Source of the DNA: Microbacterium sp. MYb66
Lineage (GTDB): Bacteria > Actinomycetota > Actinomycetes > Actinomycetales > Microbacteriaceae
Reading direction: 5' to 3'
Length of the DNA stretch: 64,000 nt
Assembly (NCBI RefSeq): GCF_002979435.1
Contig: NZ_PCOV01000002.1
Location: forward strand, 186,001 to 250,000
The stretch's first letter is position 1. Each line of letters opens with the position of its first letter. Made by a program: the position numbers and the translations under genes. The notes beneath the pieces are model-generated. The model made no database searches. It saw only the letters and a program-made list of their open reading frames with translations, and was not told the DNA's origin. Shown here one piece after another: positions 50,435 to 58,900 of this stretch.

Positions 50435-50564
50435 GCCTTCGACGCTATTTCCGCAGGCCCGCGCGGGTCATCGCCCACCGGGAGCATCCGCATACATCGC
50501 AAGGATGATCGTTCCGGTGCCGCCCCACCCCACCGACGAGGCAACAGCGAGGCGGGCGGGGCGA

Positions 50565-51200
50565 TCAGGCGAGGCCGTGCTCGAACGCGAACACGACGAG
50601 CTGCACGCGGTCGCGCAACGCGAGCTTGGTGAGGATGCGGCTGATGTGCGTCTTCACGGTCGCCTCGCTCAGGTACTCCCGGCCGGCGATCTCCGCATTC
50701 GAGAGGCCTCGGGCGGCGAGCGCGAAGATCTCCCGCTCGCGCTCGGTGAGATCGGAGTACTGCGGGGGCACGGGCTTGGGCGGCTCGGCGAAGTGCTCGA
50801 ACAGGTCGCGTGTCGCGGAGGCCGCGATGACGCTCGACCCCGCGTGCACCGTGCGGATCGCGGCGAGCAGGAACTCCGGGTCGGCGTCCTTGAGGAGGAA
50901 GCCGCTCGCACCCTGTCGGATCGCCCGCGCCGCGGCCTCGTCGAGGTCGAAGGTGGTGAGCATGACGATGCGCGGCGGCTCCGGCCTCGCGAGGATCTCG
51001 GCGGTCGCGGTGAGCCCGTCCATGACCGGCATCCGGATGTCCATCAGCACCACGTCGGGACGAGTCGTGCGCACGACCTCGAGCGCCTCCTTGCCGTCGC
51101 CCGCCTCACCGACCACGTCGAGGTCGGGCTGCGAGGCGACGAGCATCCGGATTCCGGCGCGGAACAGCGCCTGGTCGTCGACGAGCACGACTCTGATCAT
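50565..51200 (-). CDS. NarL/LuxR-type response regulator
   Basis: A 211-residue response regulator. The receiver domain has Asp8, Asp9 and the phospho-acceptor Asp54 in 'DVVLMDIRMP'. A LuxR helix-turn-helix covers about residues 145-200 ('LTEREREIFALAARGLSNAE' and 'ATVKTHISRILTKL'). It overlaps the kinase stop by four bases (ATGA), so the pair is translationally coupled. Its probable target is the nearby ABC pair. Confidence 0.93.
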   Translation of the reverse strand: MIRVVLVDDQALFRAGIRMLVASQPDLDVVGEAGDGKEALEVVRTTRPDVVLMDIRMPVMDGLTATAEILARPEPPRIVMLTTFDLDEAAARAIRQGASGFLLKDADPEFLLAAIRTVHAGSSVIAASATRDLFEHFAEPPKPVPPQYSDLTEREREIFALAARGLSNAEIAGREYLSEATVKTHISRILTKLALRDRVQLVVFAFEHGLA

Positions 51201-52375
51201 TCGGAGACTCCGATCGGGAGCGTGGCGTGGACGACGAACTGCGCCCCGCGATGCTCGGCTTGCAGACTACCGCCGACCAGCTGCGCCCGTTCGCGCATGC
51301 CGATGACGCCGTGTCCGCCCGGCGCGACCGACGCACCGCCCTTGACCGTGTTCCGCACGTCGACGTCGACGCGATCCGGAAGCCACGCGAGGTGCACGTC
51401 GACGGCTCCGTCGCCATGGCGGATCGCGTTCGTGAGAGCCTCTTGGAGGATGCGGTACACCGCCAGTTGGATGCTCCCCGGCGGCTCCCCCGGCGGCATC
51501 GGGTCGACTGTAACCCGGGGCTCGATGCCCGCCTGTCGCACCTGCGCGAACAATGCCTCCAGATCGGCGAGCGTGGGCTGGGGCCCGTCGCCCTGACGGT
51601 GGCGCAGCTGCGTGAGCAGCATCCGCACATCGCTCAGGGCCCCGCGGGCCGTATGGGCGATCGTGCCGAGGGCTTCGGTCGCGACCTCCGGCTTCGCAGC
51701 GGCGGCGTAACGCGCCCCGTCCGCCTGCGCGATCACGACGGCGAGGGAATGCGCGACGATGTCGTGCATGTCGCGGGCGATGCGCACGCGCTCCTGTTCC
51801 TCGACGGCGAGGGACTCCGCCTGCAGCTGAGCAGCGCGAGTGCGGCGGGCACGCAGCACCACCCTCCACAGCAGGCCGCACACCCAGGCGAACCCCAGTG
51901 CCATCACCGAGACGATGAGCAGGAGCGTGCCCGCCGTGACCTTCTCCCACCCGGTGCCGGTGCCGAACGCGACGCCGTTCACGATGACCATGTACACCGC
52001 GGCGACCAGTCCGCCCGAGAGCGCGGAGGCGAACCCCCACCAGAGCACGCGTCTCGTGCCCCAGGCGGAGGTGGCGTACAGCACAAGCAGGATCGCGAAG
52101 TCGATCGGCAGCGGACCGAACCCGGCCAGCATCTGCAGCGCGGCACCGGCCCACGCCGCGGCGAGCGCGAGTCCCGGCGCGAGGCGTCCGATCGCGACGC
52201 CGCCGAACATCAGCACGCTCGCGAAGACGATGACGGCGACCGCCGCACCGCCGATCGCGGGGTTCCCGGCCCCCGGGCCGTAGAACACGAGCGACATCGG
52301 CGCCAGGACGAGCAAGAGCAGCGCCGCCCCGACGATGTCGAGGGTCAGCGCCATGCGGGAGAGCGGGCGGATCAC
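51197..52375 (-). CDS. Sensor histidine kinase of the HisKA_3 type
   Basis: A 392-residue kinase with an N-terminal membrane domain of about five helices (residues 10-165), the dimerisation/phosphoacceptor region 'RDMHDIVAHSLAVVI' with His204, and an ATPase domain ending in 'GGHGVIGMRERAQLVGG'. The GTG at 52375 has a TAGCGT box 6 nt upstream (leaderless). It phosphorylates the response regulator that follows. Intramembrane-sensing kinases of this kind often detect envelope stress. Confidence 0.92.
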   Translation of the reverse strand: MIRPLSRMALTLDIVGAALLLLVLAPMSLVFYGPGAGNPAIGGAAVAVIVFASVLMFGGVAIGRLAPGLALAAAWAGAALQMLAGFGPLPIDFAILLVLYATSAWGTRRVLWWGFASALSGGLVAAVYMVIVNGVAFGTGTGWEKVTAGTLLLIVSVMALGFAWVCGLLWRVVLRARRTRAAQLQAESLAVEEQERVRIARDMHDIVAHSLAVVIAQADGARYAAAAKPEVATEALGTIAHTARGALSDVRMLLTQLRHRQGDGPQPTLADLEALFAQVRQAGIEPRVTVDPMPPGEPPGSIQLAVYRILQEALTNAIRHGDGAVDVHLAWLPDRVDVDVRNTVKGGASVAPGGHGVIGMRERAQLVGGSLQAEHRGAQFVVHATLPIGVSE

Positions 52376-52433
52376 TCCCCCACGCTACGCGAGCAGTCCG
52401 TCACGGACATCCGCCTGGCGATGTATCCCCCTC

Positions 52434-53225
52434 CTACGCGCGGGCCAGGATCTCGCCGTGCGGCACGAGGAACCATCCGTCGCCGTCGTCGGCCCAGCGC
52501 TTCCAGGCGTCACTGATCTCCTGCAGGTCGGCGCCGGTCGCCATCCCGCTGTCGAGGAGCTGGCGGGTGAGCGCGGACTCGAGGATGCGGTCGGCCCACA
52601 TCCCGCCCCACCAGGCTCGCTCGGCCGGGGACGCGTAGCACCAGGTGGATGCCGTCGCCGTGATGTCCTCGAAGCCCGCGGCGCGTGCCCAGGACAGCAG
52701 CCGGCGTCCGGCATCCGGTTCCCCGCCGTTGGCTCGCGCCGCCTCGCGGTAGAGGGTCAGCCAGCGGTCGAGCTCCGGGAGGACCGGGAACCAGACGAAG
52801 CCCGCGTAGTCGGCGTCCCGGGCGGCCACCACACCGCCGGGAACGGCGACCCGGCGCATCTCGCGGAGGGCCTGCACCGGGTCGCCGACATGCTGCAGCA
52901 CCTGATGCGCGTGCACGACGTCGAAGGTGTCGTCGGGGAAGGTCAGCGCGTGGACGTCCTCGATCGAGAAGTCGAGGTTCGTGAGTCCCCGCTCGGTCGC
53001 CAGGCTCCGGGAGAGCGACAGGGCTCCCTCGTCGATCTCGGTCGCGGTGACCTGCGCGACGAGCGCTGCGAAGTCGACGGTGATGGTGCCGGGACCGGCT
53101 CCGACGTCGAGGAGGCGAGTGGTGGGAGTGAGGTACGGACGGAGATACCCGGCGGAGTTCGCGATGTCGCGCACGTTGTGCGACCGGAGGACGGATTCAT
53201 GATGTCCATGGGTGTACGAGGCCAT
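52434..53225 (-). CDS. Class I SAM-dependent methyltransferase
   Basis: A 263-residue protein starting 'MASYTHGHHESVLRSHNVRD', a typical N-terminus of the family. The SAM-binding loop is 'LLDVGAGPGTITVDFA', with an acidic residue at the end of strand 2 ('TATEID'), and 'FDVVHAHQVLQHVGDP' forms motif IV. I start it at 53225 because a CAGAAT box lies 7 nt upstream and the N-terminus matches the family; the ATG at 53234 is in frame but less supported. The acceptor is unknown; it lies just downstream of the menaquinone genes. Confidence 0.85.
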   Translation of the reverse strand: MASYTHGHHESVLRSHNVRDIANSAGYLRPYLTPTTRLLDVGAGPGTITVDFAALVAQVTATEIDEGALSLSRSLATERGLTNLDFSIEDVHALTFPDDTFDVVHAHQVLQHVGDPVQALREMRRVAVPGGVVAARDADYAGFVWFPVLPELDRWLTLYREAARANGGEPDAGRRLLSWARAAGFEDITATASTWCYASPAERAWWGGMWADRILESALTRQLLDSGMATGADLQEISDAWKRWADDGDGWFLVPHGEILARA

Positions 53226-53251
53226 GCGGTTCATTCTGGCAGGGACCCGCG

Positions 53252-54406
53252 TCAGCGCAGGTCCGCCACCGCCCGCCGGATCGCCTCGCGATCGGGCTTT
53301 CCGGAGGAGAGGACCTCGATCTCGTCCACCACGATCAGGCGGGTGGGGCGCGCGTGCCTGCCGAGCTCGTCCGCGACGGCTTCGCGCGCGTGCGCGAGCT
53401 GCTCGGACTCGCTGCGCCGCAGCACCTCGCCGCGCGCCGCGACGATCACCGATGCCTCACCCCAGTGCTCGTCATCCACGCCGACCACGACGGCCTCATG
53501 CAGACCCGCGATACGTCGGACGATCCGTTCCACGCGGTCGAGCGAGATGTTGATCCCGCCCGACACGATCACGTTGTCGGCGCGGCCGTGCACCCGCACC
53601 ACCCCGTCCTCCACGAGACCGAGATCACCCGTGCGGTACCAGCGGATGCCGTGCTCGTCGCGGACGAAGGTGCGCGCCGTCAGCGACCCGTCGCCCAGGT
53701 ATCCCTCGGCGAGCATCGGACCGGCGATGCGCAGCTCGCCGTCGACGGTGCGCACGGCGACGGTGTCCAGCGGCACGCCGTCGTAGACGCAGCCGCCGCT
53801 GGTCTCGGTCGAGCCGTAGGTGCGCACCAGCCGCGCGCCGAGGTCGGCCGCACGCTCGCGGAGCGGCTCCGGCAGCGACTGCCCGCCGACGAGGATCGCA
53901 CGGTACGCCGTGAGCGCCGCCCGTACCGCGGTGTCGTCCGACGCCTCGAGCAGGGTCGCGACCTGGGCGGGGACGAGCGAGGTGTAGAGGTCGGGGACGC
54001 CCGTGCCGGGCGCGGGGCGCAGCATCGCGAGCGTCGCCTCGGCGAACGAGGTCGGTGAGAAACGGCCGGCCAGCTGTGCGGGCTCGGTGTCGGCCAGGAT
54101 CGACCGCACGATCACCTGCAGCCCCGCGACGTAACCCGCAGGGAGCGCCAGCAGCCAGCGTCCGCTGCCGATCCGCGCCGCCGTGGCCTCGGCACTCGCT
54201 CGCAGCGCCTCGCCGCTCAGCGCCACCCGCTTCGGGATGCCGCTCGACCCGGAGGTCGCGATGACGGCCGCGATGCCGTCCGCCACGTTCTCGGGAGCAC
54301 CCGCCACCATCCCGAGCCCCAGTGCCGGACCACCCTCGAGCGCACGCTGCAGAGCGTCCCGCAGCAGAGCCGGGTCTTCGGCATCCGTGGGGATCAGCGA
54401 GGTCAT
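53252..54406 (-). CDS. menE: o-Succinylbenzoate-CoA ligase
   Basis: A 384-residue adenylate-forming enzyme, short for the superfamily but usual for MenE of actinobacteria. Core motifs are 'ATSGSSGIPKRVALSG' (P-loop), 'YGSTETSGGCVYDG', 'WYRTGDLGLVEDG' and the C-terminal 'SSGKPDREAIRRAV' with the catalytic Lys. It activates o-succinylbenzoate to its CoA thioester in menaquinone synthesis. It starts 14 nt after the MenB stop, with GGAGG before the ATG, and is co-transcribed with menB. Confidence 0.93.
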   Translation of the reverse strand: MTSLIPTDAEDPALLRDALQRALEGGPALGLGMVAGAPENVADGIAAVIATSGSSGIPKRVALSGEALRASAEATAARIGSGRWLLALPAGYVAGLQVIVRSILADTEPAQLAGRFSPTSFAEATLAMLRPAPGTGVPDLYTSLVPAQVATLLEASDDTAVRAALTAYRAILVGGQSLPEPLRERAADLGARLVRTYGSTETSGGCVYDGVPLDTVAVRTVDGELRIAGPMLAEGYLGDGSLTARTFVRDEHGIRWYRTGDLGLVEDGVVRVHGRADNVIVSGGINISLDRVERIVRRIAGLHEAVVVGVDDEHWGEASVIVAARGEVLRRSESEQLAHAREAVADELGRHARPTRLIVVDEIEVLSSGKPDREAIRRAVADLR

Positions 54407-54419
54407 GAGCGCCTCCGAC

Positions 54420-55340
54420 TCAGTAGTGCCAGGGGAAGGAGGACCAGTCGGGGTCGCGCTTCTCGAGGAACGAGTCGCGGCCTTCGACCGCTTCGTCGGT
54501 GCCGTAGGCGAGGCGGGTCGCCTCGCCCGCGAACACCTGCTGACCGACCAGACCGTCGTCGACCGCGTTGAAGGCGAACTTCAGCATGCGGATCGCCGTG
54601 GGCGACTTGGTCAGCACCGTGCGGGCCATCTTCAGCGCCTCGCGCTCGAGCTCGGCGTGCGGCACCACCCGGTTCACCGCGCCGGCCTCGTACGCGCGCT
54701 GCGCGGAGTACTCCTCGGCGAGGAAGAACACCTCGCGGGCGAACTTCTGACCGGTCTGGCGCGCCATGTACGCGGAGCCGTAACCGGCGTCGAAGCTGCC
54801 GACGTCGGCATCCGTCTGCTTGAAGCGGGCTTCTTCGGCCGAGGCGATCGTGAGGTCGCACACCACGTGCAGCGAGTGCCCCCCACCCGCCGCCCATCCG
54901 GGCACGACCGCGATGACGACCTTGGGCATGAAGCGGATGAGCCGCTGCACCTCGAGGATGTGCAGGCGGCCGACCGCCGCGCGACTGGCACCGTCGACGA
55001 TCGCCGTCTCCGCGTCGGAGTACTTGTACCCGTCGCGCCCGCGGATGCGCTGGTCGCCGCCCGAGCAGAACGCCCAGCCGCCGTCCTTCGGGCTGGGGCC
55101 GTTGCCGGTGAGCAGCACCGCGCCGATGTGCGCATCCTGCCGAGCGATGTCGAGGGCGCGGTAGAGCTCGTCGACCGTGTGCGGCCGGAACGCGTTGCGC
55201 ACCTCCGGCCGGTTGAAGGCGATGCGCGCGACGCCGCCGTCGTGCGACACGTGCGCGGTGATGTCGGTGTAGTCCTCAGCGCCGGGTGCGAGCACCCATT
55301 CGGCCGGGTCGAACAGGTCGGAGACGAATGCGCTGGTCAC
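54420..55340 (-). CDS. menB: 1,4-Dihydroxy-2-naphthoyl-CoA synthase
   Basis: A 306-residue crotonase-fold enzyme that closes the naphthoquinone ring. Landmarks are 'WAFCSGGDQRIRGRDGYKYS' and 'GWAAGGGHSLHVVCDLTIAS' (oxyanion hole) and the catalytic Asp in 'ADVGSFDAGYGS'. I start it at the GTG at 55340 because a TAGGGT box lies 7 nt upstream; the GTG at 55349 would overlap that promoter. It is transcribed with menE. Confidence 0.93.
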   Translation of the reverse strand: MTSAFVSDLFDPAEWVLAPGAEDYTDITAHVSHDGGVARIAFNRPEVRNAFRPHTVDELYRALDIARQDAHIGAVLLTGNGPSPKDGGWAFCSGGDQRIRGRDGYKYSDAETAIVDGASRAAVGRLHILEVQRLIRFMPKVVIAVVPGWAAGGGHSLHVVCDLTIASAEEARFKQTDADVGSFDAGYGSAYMARQTGQKFAREVFFLAEEYSAQRAYEAGAVNRVVPHAELEREALKMARTVLTKSPTAIRMLKFAFNAVDDGLVGQQVFAGEATRLAYGTDEAVEGRDSFLEKRDPDWSSFPWHY

Positions 55341-55376
55341 GGCATCCACCCTATTCCTCGCCCGCCCCCGCCGACG

Positions 55377-55412
55377 GAGGAAGCGCCGCCCCGGCGGGGA
55401 CGGCGCTTCCTC
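55377..55412 (-). terminator. Hairpin between the HAAS gene and menB
   Basis: GAGGAAGCGCCG (55377-55388) pairs perfectly with CGGCGCTTCCTC (55401-55412) around a GC-rich 12-nt loop. It follows the stop of the HAAS gene and precedes the menB promoter, so it probably terminates the PadR-HAAS transcript. No U-tract. Confidence 0.7.
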
Positions 55413-55424
55413 GATCGCACGTGG

Positions 55425-56420
55425 TCAGCGACGACGAGCGCGGACCGTCTTGATCCAGCCGTCGGCGATGTCCCACCCGACACCCGCGGCGATGCCGAAC
55501 CCCAGCAGGACGGCGAGGATGCGGAAGACCCCGCCCTCGTCGGCCGATTCGGCCTGTCCTGCCGCGAAGCCCTCGCCGCCCGCCGCCGTGACCTGCGCGA
55601 GGAACTCCGGATTCACCAGGTCTCCGGTCAGCAGCAGGACGAGCACCCAGGCGAGGAACGCGAGGGCGAGGATCGTGTTCGCCACGGCCAGTCCCGTGGT
55701 CCATCGCCCCCTGCGGTAGAGGACGACCGCGAACACGGCCTCCGCGACGATGAGCAGGAGCAGGACTCCGATCCCCCACGGCCACAGCTGCGGGTTCAGG
55801 ATCGGCAACGTCTCGCCGTCCACGTGGACGAAGCCGCGATAGCGATCCCAGAGGAGTGCGCCGATCGCGATGCCCAGGAAGACGAGCGACGCGATCAGCT
55901 CGCTGCGCCCCACTCCCTTCTCGGTCGGCTCCGGCAGCTGGTCCAGATCCCACTTCTCGATCGCCGTCGTGCTGTTCGAGCGCTCGAGGATGACGAAGAC
56001 GAGCGTGGTCCAGAAGCAGATGTGGAGGATCGCGCCGCCGGTCGCCACGATCGACGTCGAGATGATCTCGCCCACCGGCGCACCGGAGATGGTCTGCCCC
56101 AGTGCGACACCGCCGAGGACGCACACCGGAACGATCATCAGCAGCAGCTTGAGCAGCCGCCACCAGGTCAGATAGAAGCGCGGACCGATGAGATACAACG
56201 GGCGATCCGCGTACCCGGCGGCGAGGACTCCGGGGTCGCCGAGCTCGGTGAGGACGGACCGTTCGGCGTCTTCCGGCGCCTCCCCCTGCTCGAGCCGCGC
56301 CTCGATCGCGTCGGCGATGGAGGCTTCGAGCTCGGCGCGGACGTCGTCCTGCGCCTCGGGCCGGAGGCTGCGGATCGTCGCGCTGATGTACCGCTCGGTG
56401 AGCGTGGCGGTGGTGGTCAT
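55425..56420 (-). CDS. HAAS-domain (DUF1700-like) membrane protein
   Basis: A 331-residue protein. Residues 1-70 form a helical HAAS-type domain ('LTERYISATIRSLRPEAQDD', then 'LTELGDPGVLAAGYADRP'), followed by a region with about six hydrophobic helices. HAAS proteins usually follow a PadR regulator gene, as here; the stop of the PadR gene is 1 nt before this ATG. They modulate or anchor membrane complexes; no enzyme motif is visible. Confidence 0.82.
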   Translation of the reverse strand: MTTTATLTERYISATIRSLRPEAQDDVRAELEASIADAIEARLEQGEAPEDAERSVLTELGDPGVLAAGYADRPLYLIGPRFYLTWWRLLKLLLMIVPVCVLGGVALGQTISGAPVGEIISTSIVATGGAILHICFWTTLVFVILERSNSTTAIEKWDLDQLPEPTEKGVGRSELIASLVFLGIAIGALLWDRYRGFVHVDGETLPILNPQLWPWGIGVLLLLIVAEAVFAVVLYRRGRWTTGLAVANTILALAFLAWVLVLLLTGDLVNPEFLAQVTAAGGEGFAAGQAESADEGGVFRILAVLLGFGIAAGVGWDIADGWIKTVRARRR

Positions 56421-56421
56421 G

Positions 56422-56754
56422 TCAGTTCTCCTCTGCTGAGAGGGAGGCGATCGCCGTGGTGAGCGACCGCCATTCGTCGGTGAGGGTGTCGGCGAGGCGT
56501 ATGCCGGCATCCGAGGTGCGGTAGAACTTGCGGGGTCTCGCCTCGTCGGTGTTCCACTCGCTCGTGAGGTATTCCTGCTTCTCGAGCCGTCGCAGCAGCG
56601 GGTACAGGGTGTTCGCGTCTGTGGCGAACCCACGACGTTCGAGTTCTTCGAGCAGCCCGTAGCCGTAGCCCGGTGTGCGCAGCAGCTGCAGGCACGCCAG
56701 CACGATCGTGCCGCGGCGCAGTTCCTGCAGATGCGTGTCGAGGATCTCGTTCAT
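56422..56754 (-). CDS. PadR family transcriptional regulator
   Basis: A 110-residue winged-helix regulator with the PadR core: 'GTIVLACLQLLRTPGYGYGL' and the wing 'DANTLYPLLRRLEKQEYLTS'. I start it at 56754 because TTGACA and TAATGT boxes, 18 bp apart, put the transcript start at this ATG; a GTG at 56778 lies inside that promoter. It is followed by the HAAS gene. A TGTG-N5-CACA inverted repeat lies in the promoter spacer and could be its own operator. Confidence 0.88.
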   Translation of the reverse strand: MNEILDTHLQELRRGTIVLACLQLLRTPGYGYGLLEELERRGFATDANTLYPLLRRLEKQEYLTSEWNTDEARPRKFYRTSDAGIRLADTLTDEWRSLTTAIASLSAEEN

Positions 56755-56761
56755 GTCGATC

Positions 56762-56791
56762 ACATTACTGTGCGTCACACACCATTGTCAA
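56762..56791 (-). promoter_or_regulatory. PadR-HAAS promoter with inverted repeat
   Basis: TTGACA (-35, 56786-56791) and TAATGT (-10, 56762-56767) with an 18-bp spacer, 7 nt before the ATG at 56754. A TGTG-TGACG-CACA element lies in the spacer. It is the best -35 match in the window and shows the leaderless arrangement clearly. The divergent GNAT gene has its own TACCGT box at 56830. Confidence 0.8.
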
Positions 56792-56841
56792 TCACACGTT
56801 TATGCGCGATCCAAGACTCGAGCGAGAAGTACCGTGGAGAC

Positions 56842-57861
56842 ATGACGCTCGAGATCACGCGCATCGACCCGTTCGACGCTGCCCTGGTGGATGACTGGTG
56901 GGACGCCTACGCAACCGCCGAGCGGGCCGACCGCGGGGACGACATTCCCGTCTGGTCCCGGGAGGAGACCCGCAGCGAGCTTCAGCAGGACTCACGGGTC
57001 ATCGAGCGGCGCGCGTTCCTCCTGCACGACGGCGGTGTCGTGGTGGGATCGGCCAGCCTCGCACTCCCCCTGAAGGACAACACGCACGTCGCGCACCTCG
57101 ACATCGATGTGCCGCCCGCCCACCGCCGGCGCGGGATCGGCTCGGCCGCCCTCGCCTTCCTCGAGAGTGAGGCCGCAGCGGCCGGACGCACCGTCGCGCA
57201 GGGCGACACGTCGTGGCGGTACGAGCTCGGACCCGACGGCACCGGAGACCCCGGCCGGGAGTTCGCCCGCCGCCACGGCTTCGCGCTCGCCCTCGGCGAT
57301 GTGCAGAACAGGCTCGCACTCCCCGTCGAGCCCGCGATGCTCGACCGGATCGACGGCGGTGTCGCGGCGGCGATCCAGGGCTACACGATCAGGAGCTGGG
57401 TCGGCCCGGTGCCGGATGATGTCGTCGAAGGCTGGGCGATCCTCGATGCCTCGATCGACACCGAGGCCCCCAGCGGCGATCTCGACATCGAACCCGCGAA
57501 GCCCGATGTGGAGAGCATCCGCGAGCACGAGGATCTCCTCGTCCGACAGCACCGCCTGTCGATCGGCACGATCGCTCTCACCCCGGAGGGCGATGCCGCC
57601 GCCTACACCCAACTGGTGGTGTCGGGTGACGACGGCAACGCCTACCAGTGGGGAACACTCGTGCGCCGCGCCGATCGCGGCCACCGCCTCGGCACCGCGG
57701 TGAAGGCCGCCAACCTCCGCCTGCTGCAGCACGCGGCTCCGCAGACGCGGGCCGTCTACACCTACAACGCCGAATCGAACGCCCACATGCTCGCCGTCAA
57801 CACCCTTCTCGGGTTCACCCCCACCGAACGGATGGGCGAGCTGCAGAAACGCCTGGCCTGA
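56842..57861 (+). CDS. GNAT family N-acetyltransferase
   Basis: A 339-residue two-domain acetyltransferase. The N-terminal domain has the acetyl-CoA loop 'DVPPAHRRRGIGSAALAFLE' (R/Q-x-x-G-x-G/A). The C-terminal half, with 'WGTLVRRADRGHRLGTAVKA' and 'YNAESNAHMLAVNTLLGF', is a second GNAT domain. A TACCGT box lies 6 nt before the ATG (leaderless). The acceptor is not known. Confidence 0.85.
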   Translation: MTLEITRIDPFDAALVDDWWDAYATAERADRGDDIPVWSREETRSELQQDSRVIERRAFLLHDGGVVVGSASLALPLKDNTHVAHLDIDVPPAHRRRGIGSAALAFLESEAAAAGRTVAQGDTSWRYELGPDGTGDPGREFARRHGFALALGDVQNRLALPVEPAMLDRIDGGVAAAIQGYTIRSWVGPVPDDVVEGWAILDASIDTEAPSGDLDIEPAKPDVESIREHEDLLVRQHRLSIGTIALTPEGDAAAYTQLVVSGDDGNAYQWGTLVRRADRGHRLGTAVKAANLRLLQHAAPQTRAVYTYNAESNAHMLAVNTLLGFTPTERMGELQKRLA

Positions 57862-57901
57862 CGTGCGGCGGTCAGAGACTCCGCGGGGACAGAATGGGCA
57901 C

Positions 57902-58891
57902 ATGATCCCGCCACTCGCAGACCTGCTCGACTCGGCCAGGGTCGTCTCCCTTCCGATGCACAGTCGCTTCCGCGGCGTCGACGTGCGGGAGGCTCTTCTC
58001 TTCGAGGGGCCGGAGGGATGGGCGGAGTTCTCGCCGTTCACCGAGTACGAGGACGCGGAGGCCGCGACCTGGCTCGCCGCCGCGATCGACTTCGCATGGC
58101 GCGAGCAGCCGGCGCCACTGCGCGACCGAATCGGCGTGAACGCGACGGTTCCGGCGATCGAGGCGGCGCACGTGCCCGAGCTGCTGTCGAGGTTCTCCGG
58201 ATGCCGCACGGCCAAGGTCAAGGTCGCCGAGCCGGGGCAGACCCTCGCCGACGACGTGGCGCGCGTCCGCGCCGTGCGCGAGGTGATGGGCCCCGAGGGG
58301 CGCATCCGCGTCGACGCGAACGGAGCCTGGAACGTCGACGAGGCCGAGCACGCCATCCACGCCCTCGGCGAGTACGACCTCGAATACGTGGAACAGCCGT
58401 GCGCGACCGTGCCGGAGCTCGCGGATCTGCGCAAGCGGGTCAAGTACATGGGCATCCCGGTCGCCGCCGACGAGAGCGTGCGCAAGTCCTCCGACCCGCT
58501 CGCCGTCGCCCGCGCCGGTGCCGGTGCCGCCGACCTCCTCGTCATCAAGGCTCAGCCGCTGGGCGGCATCACCCACGCGCTGCAGATCGTCACGGCGGCG
58601 GGCCTGCCGGTCGTGGTCTCGAGCGCACTCGACACCGCCATCGGCCTGTCGCAGGGCGCGGCTCTGGCGGCGGCGCTGCCGACGCTGGACTACGACTGCG
58701 GGCTCGGCACCGCGTCGCTCTTCCTCGACGACCTGGCGGACCTGCGTCCCGTCGACGGCTCGATCCCGGTGGGCCGGGTGACGCCGGACGCCGATGCGCT
58801 CAGCCGTCTCGCGGCCTCAGATGAGCGCCGTGAATGGTGGGTGGCACGGCTCGCTCGCTGCCACTATGAGCTGTCGACCGCGGCGCACTGA
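57902..58891 (+). CDS. menC: o-Succinylbenzoate synthase
   Basis: A 329-residue enolase-superfamily enzyme. The catalytic residues are visible: Lys in 'AKVKVAEPG', Asp in 'IRVDANGAWN', Glu in 'EYVEQPC', Asp in 'PVAADESVR', and Lys in 'LLVIKAQPLGG'. It dehydrates SHCHC to o-succinylbenzoate, the substrate of MenE. A CAGAAT box lies 6 nt before the ATG (leaderless). It is separated from menB and menE by the PadR, HAAS and GNAT genes. Confidence 0.92.
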   Translation: MIPPLADLLDSARVVSLPMHSRFRGVDVREALLFEGPEGWAEFSPFTEYEDAEAATWLAAAIDFAWREQPAPLRDRIGVNATVPAIEAAHVPELLSRFSGCRTAKVKVAEPGQTLADDVARVRAVREVMGPEGRIRVDANGAWNVDEAEHAIHALGEYDLEYVEQPCATVPELADLRKRVKYMGIPVAADESVRKSSDPLAVARAGAGAADLLVIKAQPLGGITHALQIVTAAGLPVVVSSALDTAIGLSQGAALAAALPTLDYDCGLGTASLFLDDLADLRPVDGSIPVGRVTPDADALSRLAASDERREWWVARLARCHYELSTAAH

Positions 58892-58900
58892 GGCGACCTC

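Noticed and set aside
50521..50563. Imperfect stem after the response-regulator gene
   Set aside because: A 10-bp arm with one mismatch and a 23-nt loop is common in GC-rich DNA, so terminator status is not supported.
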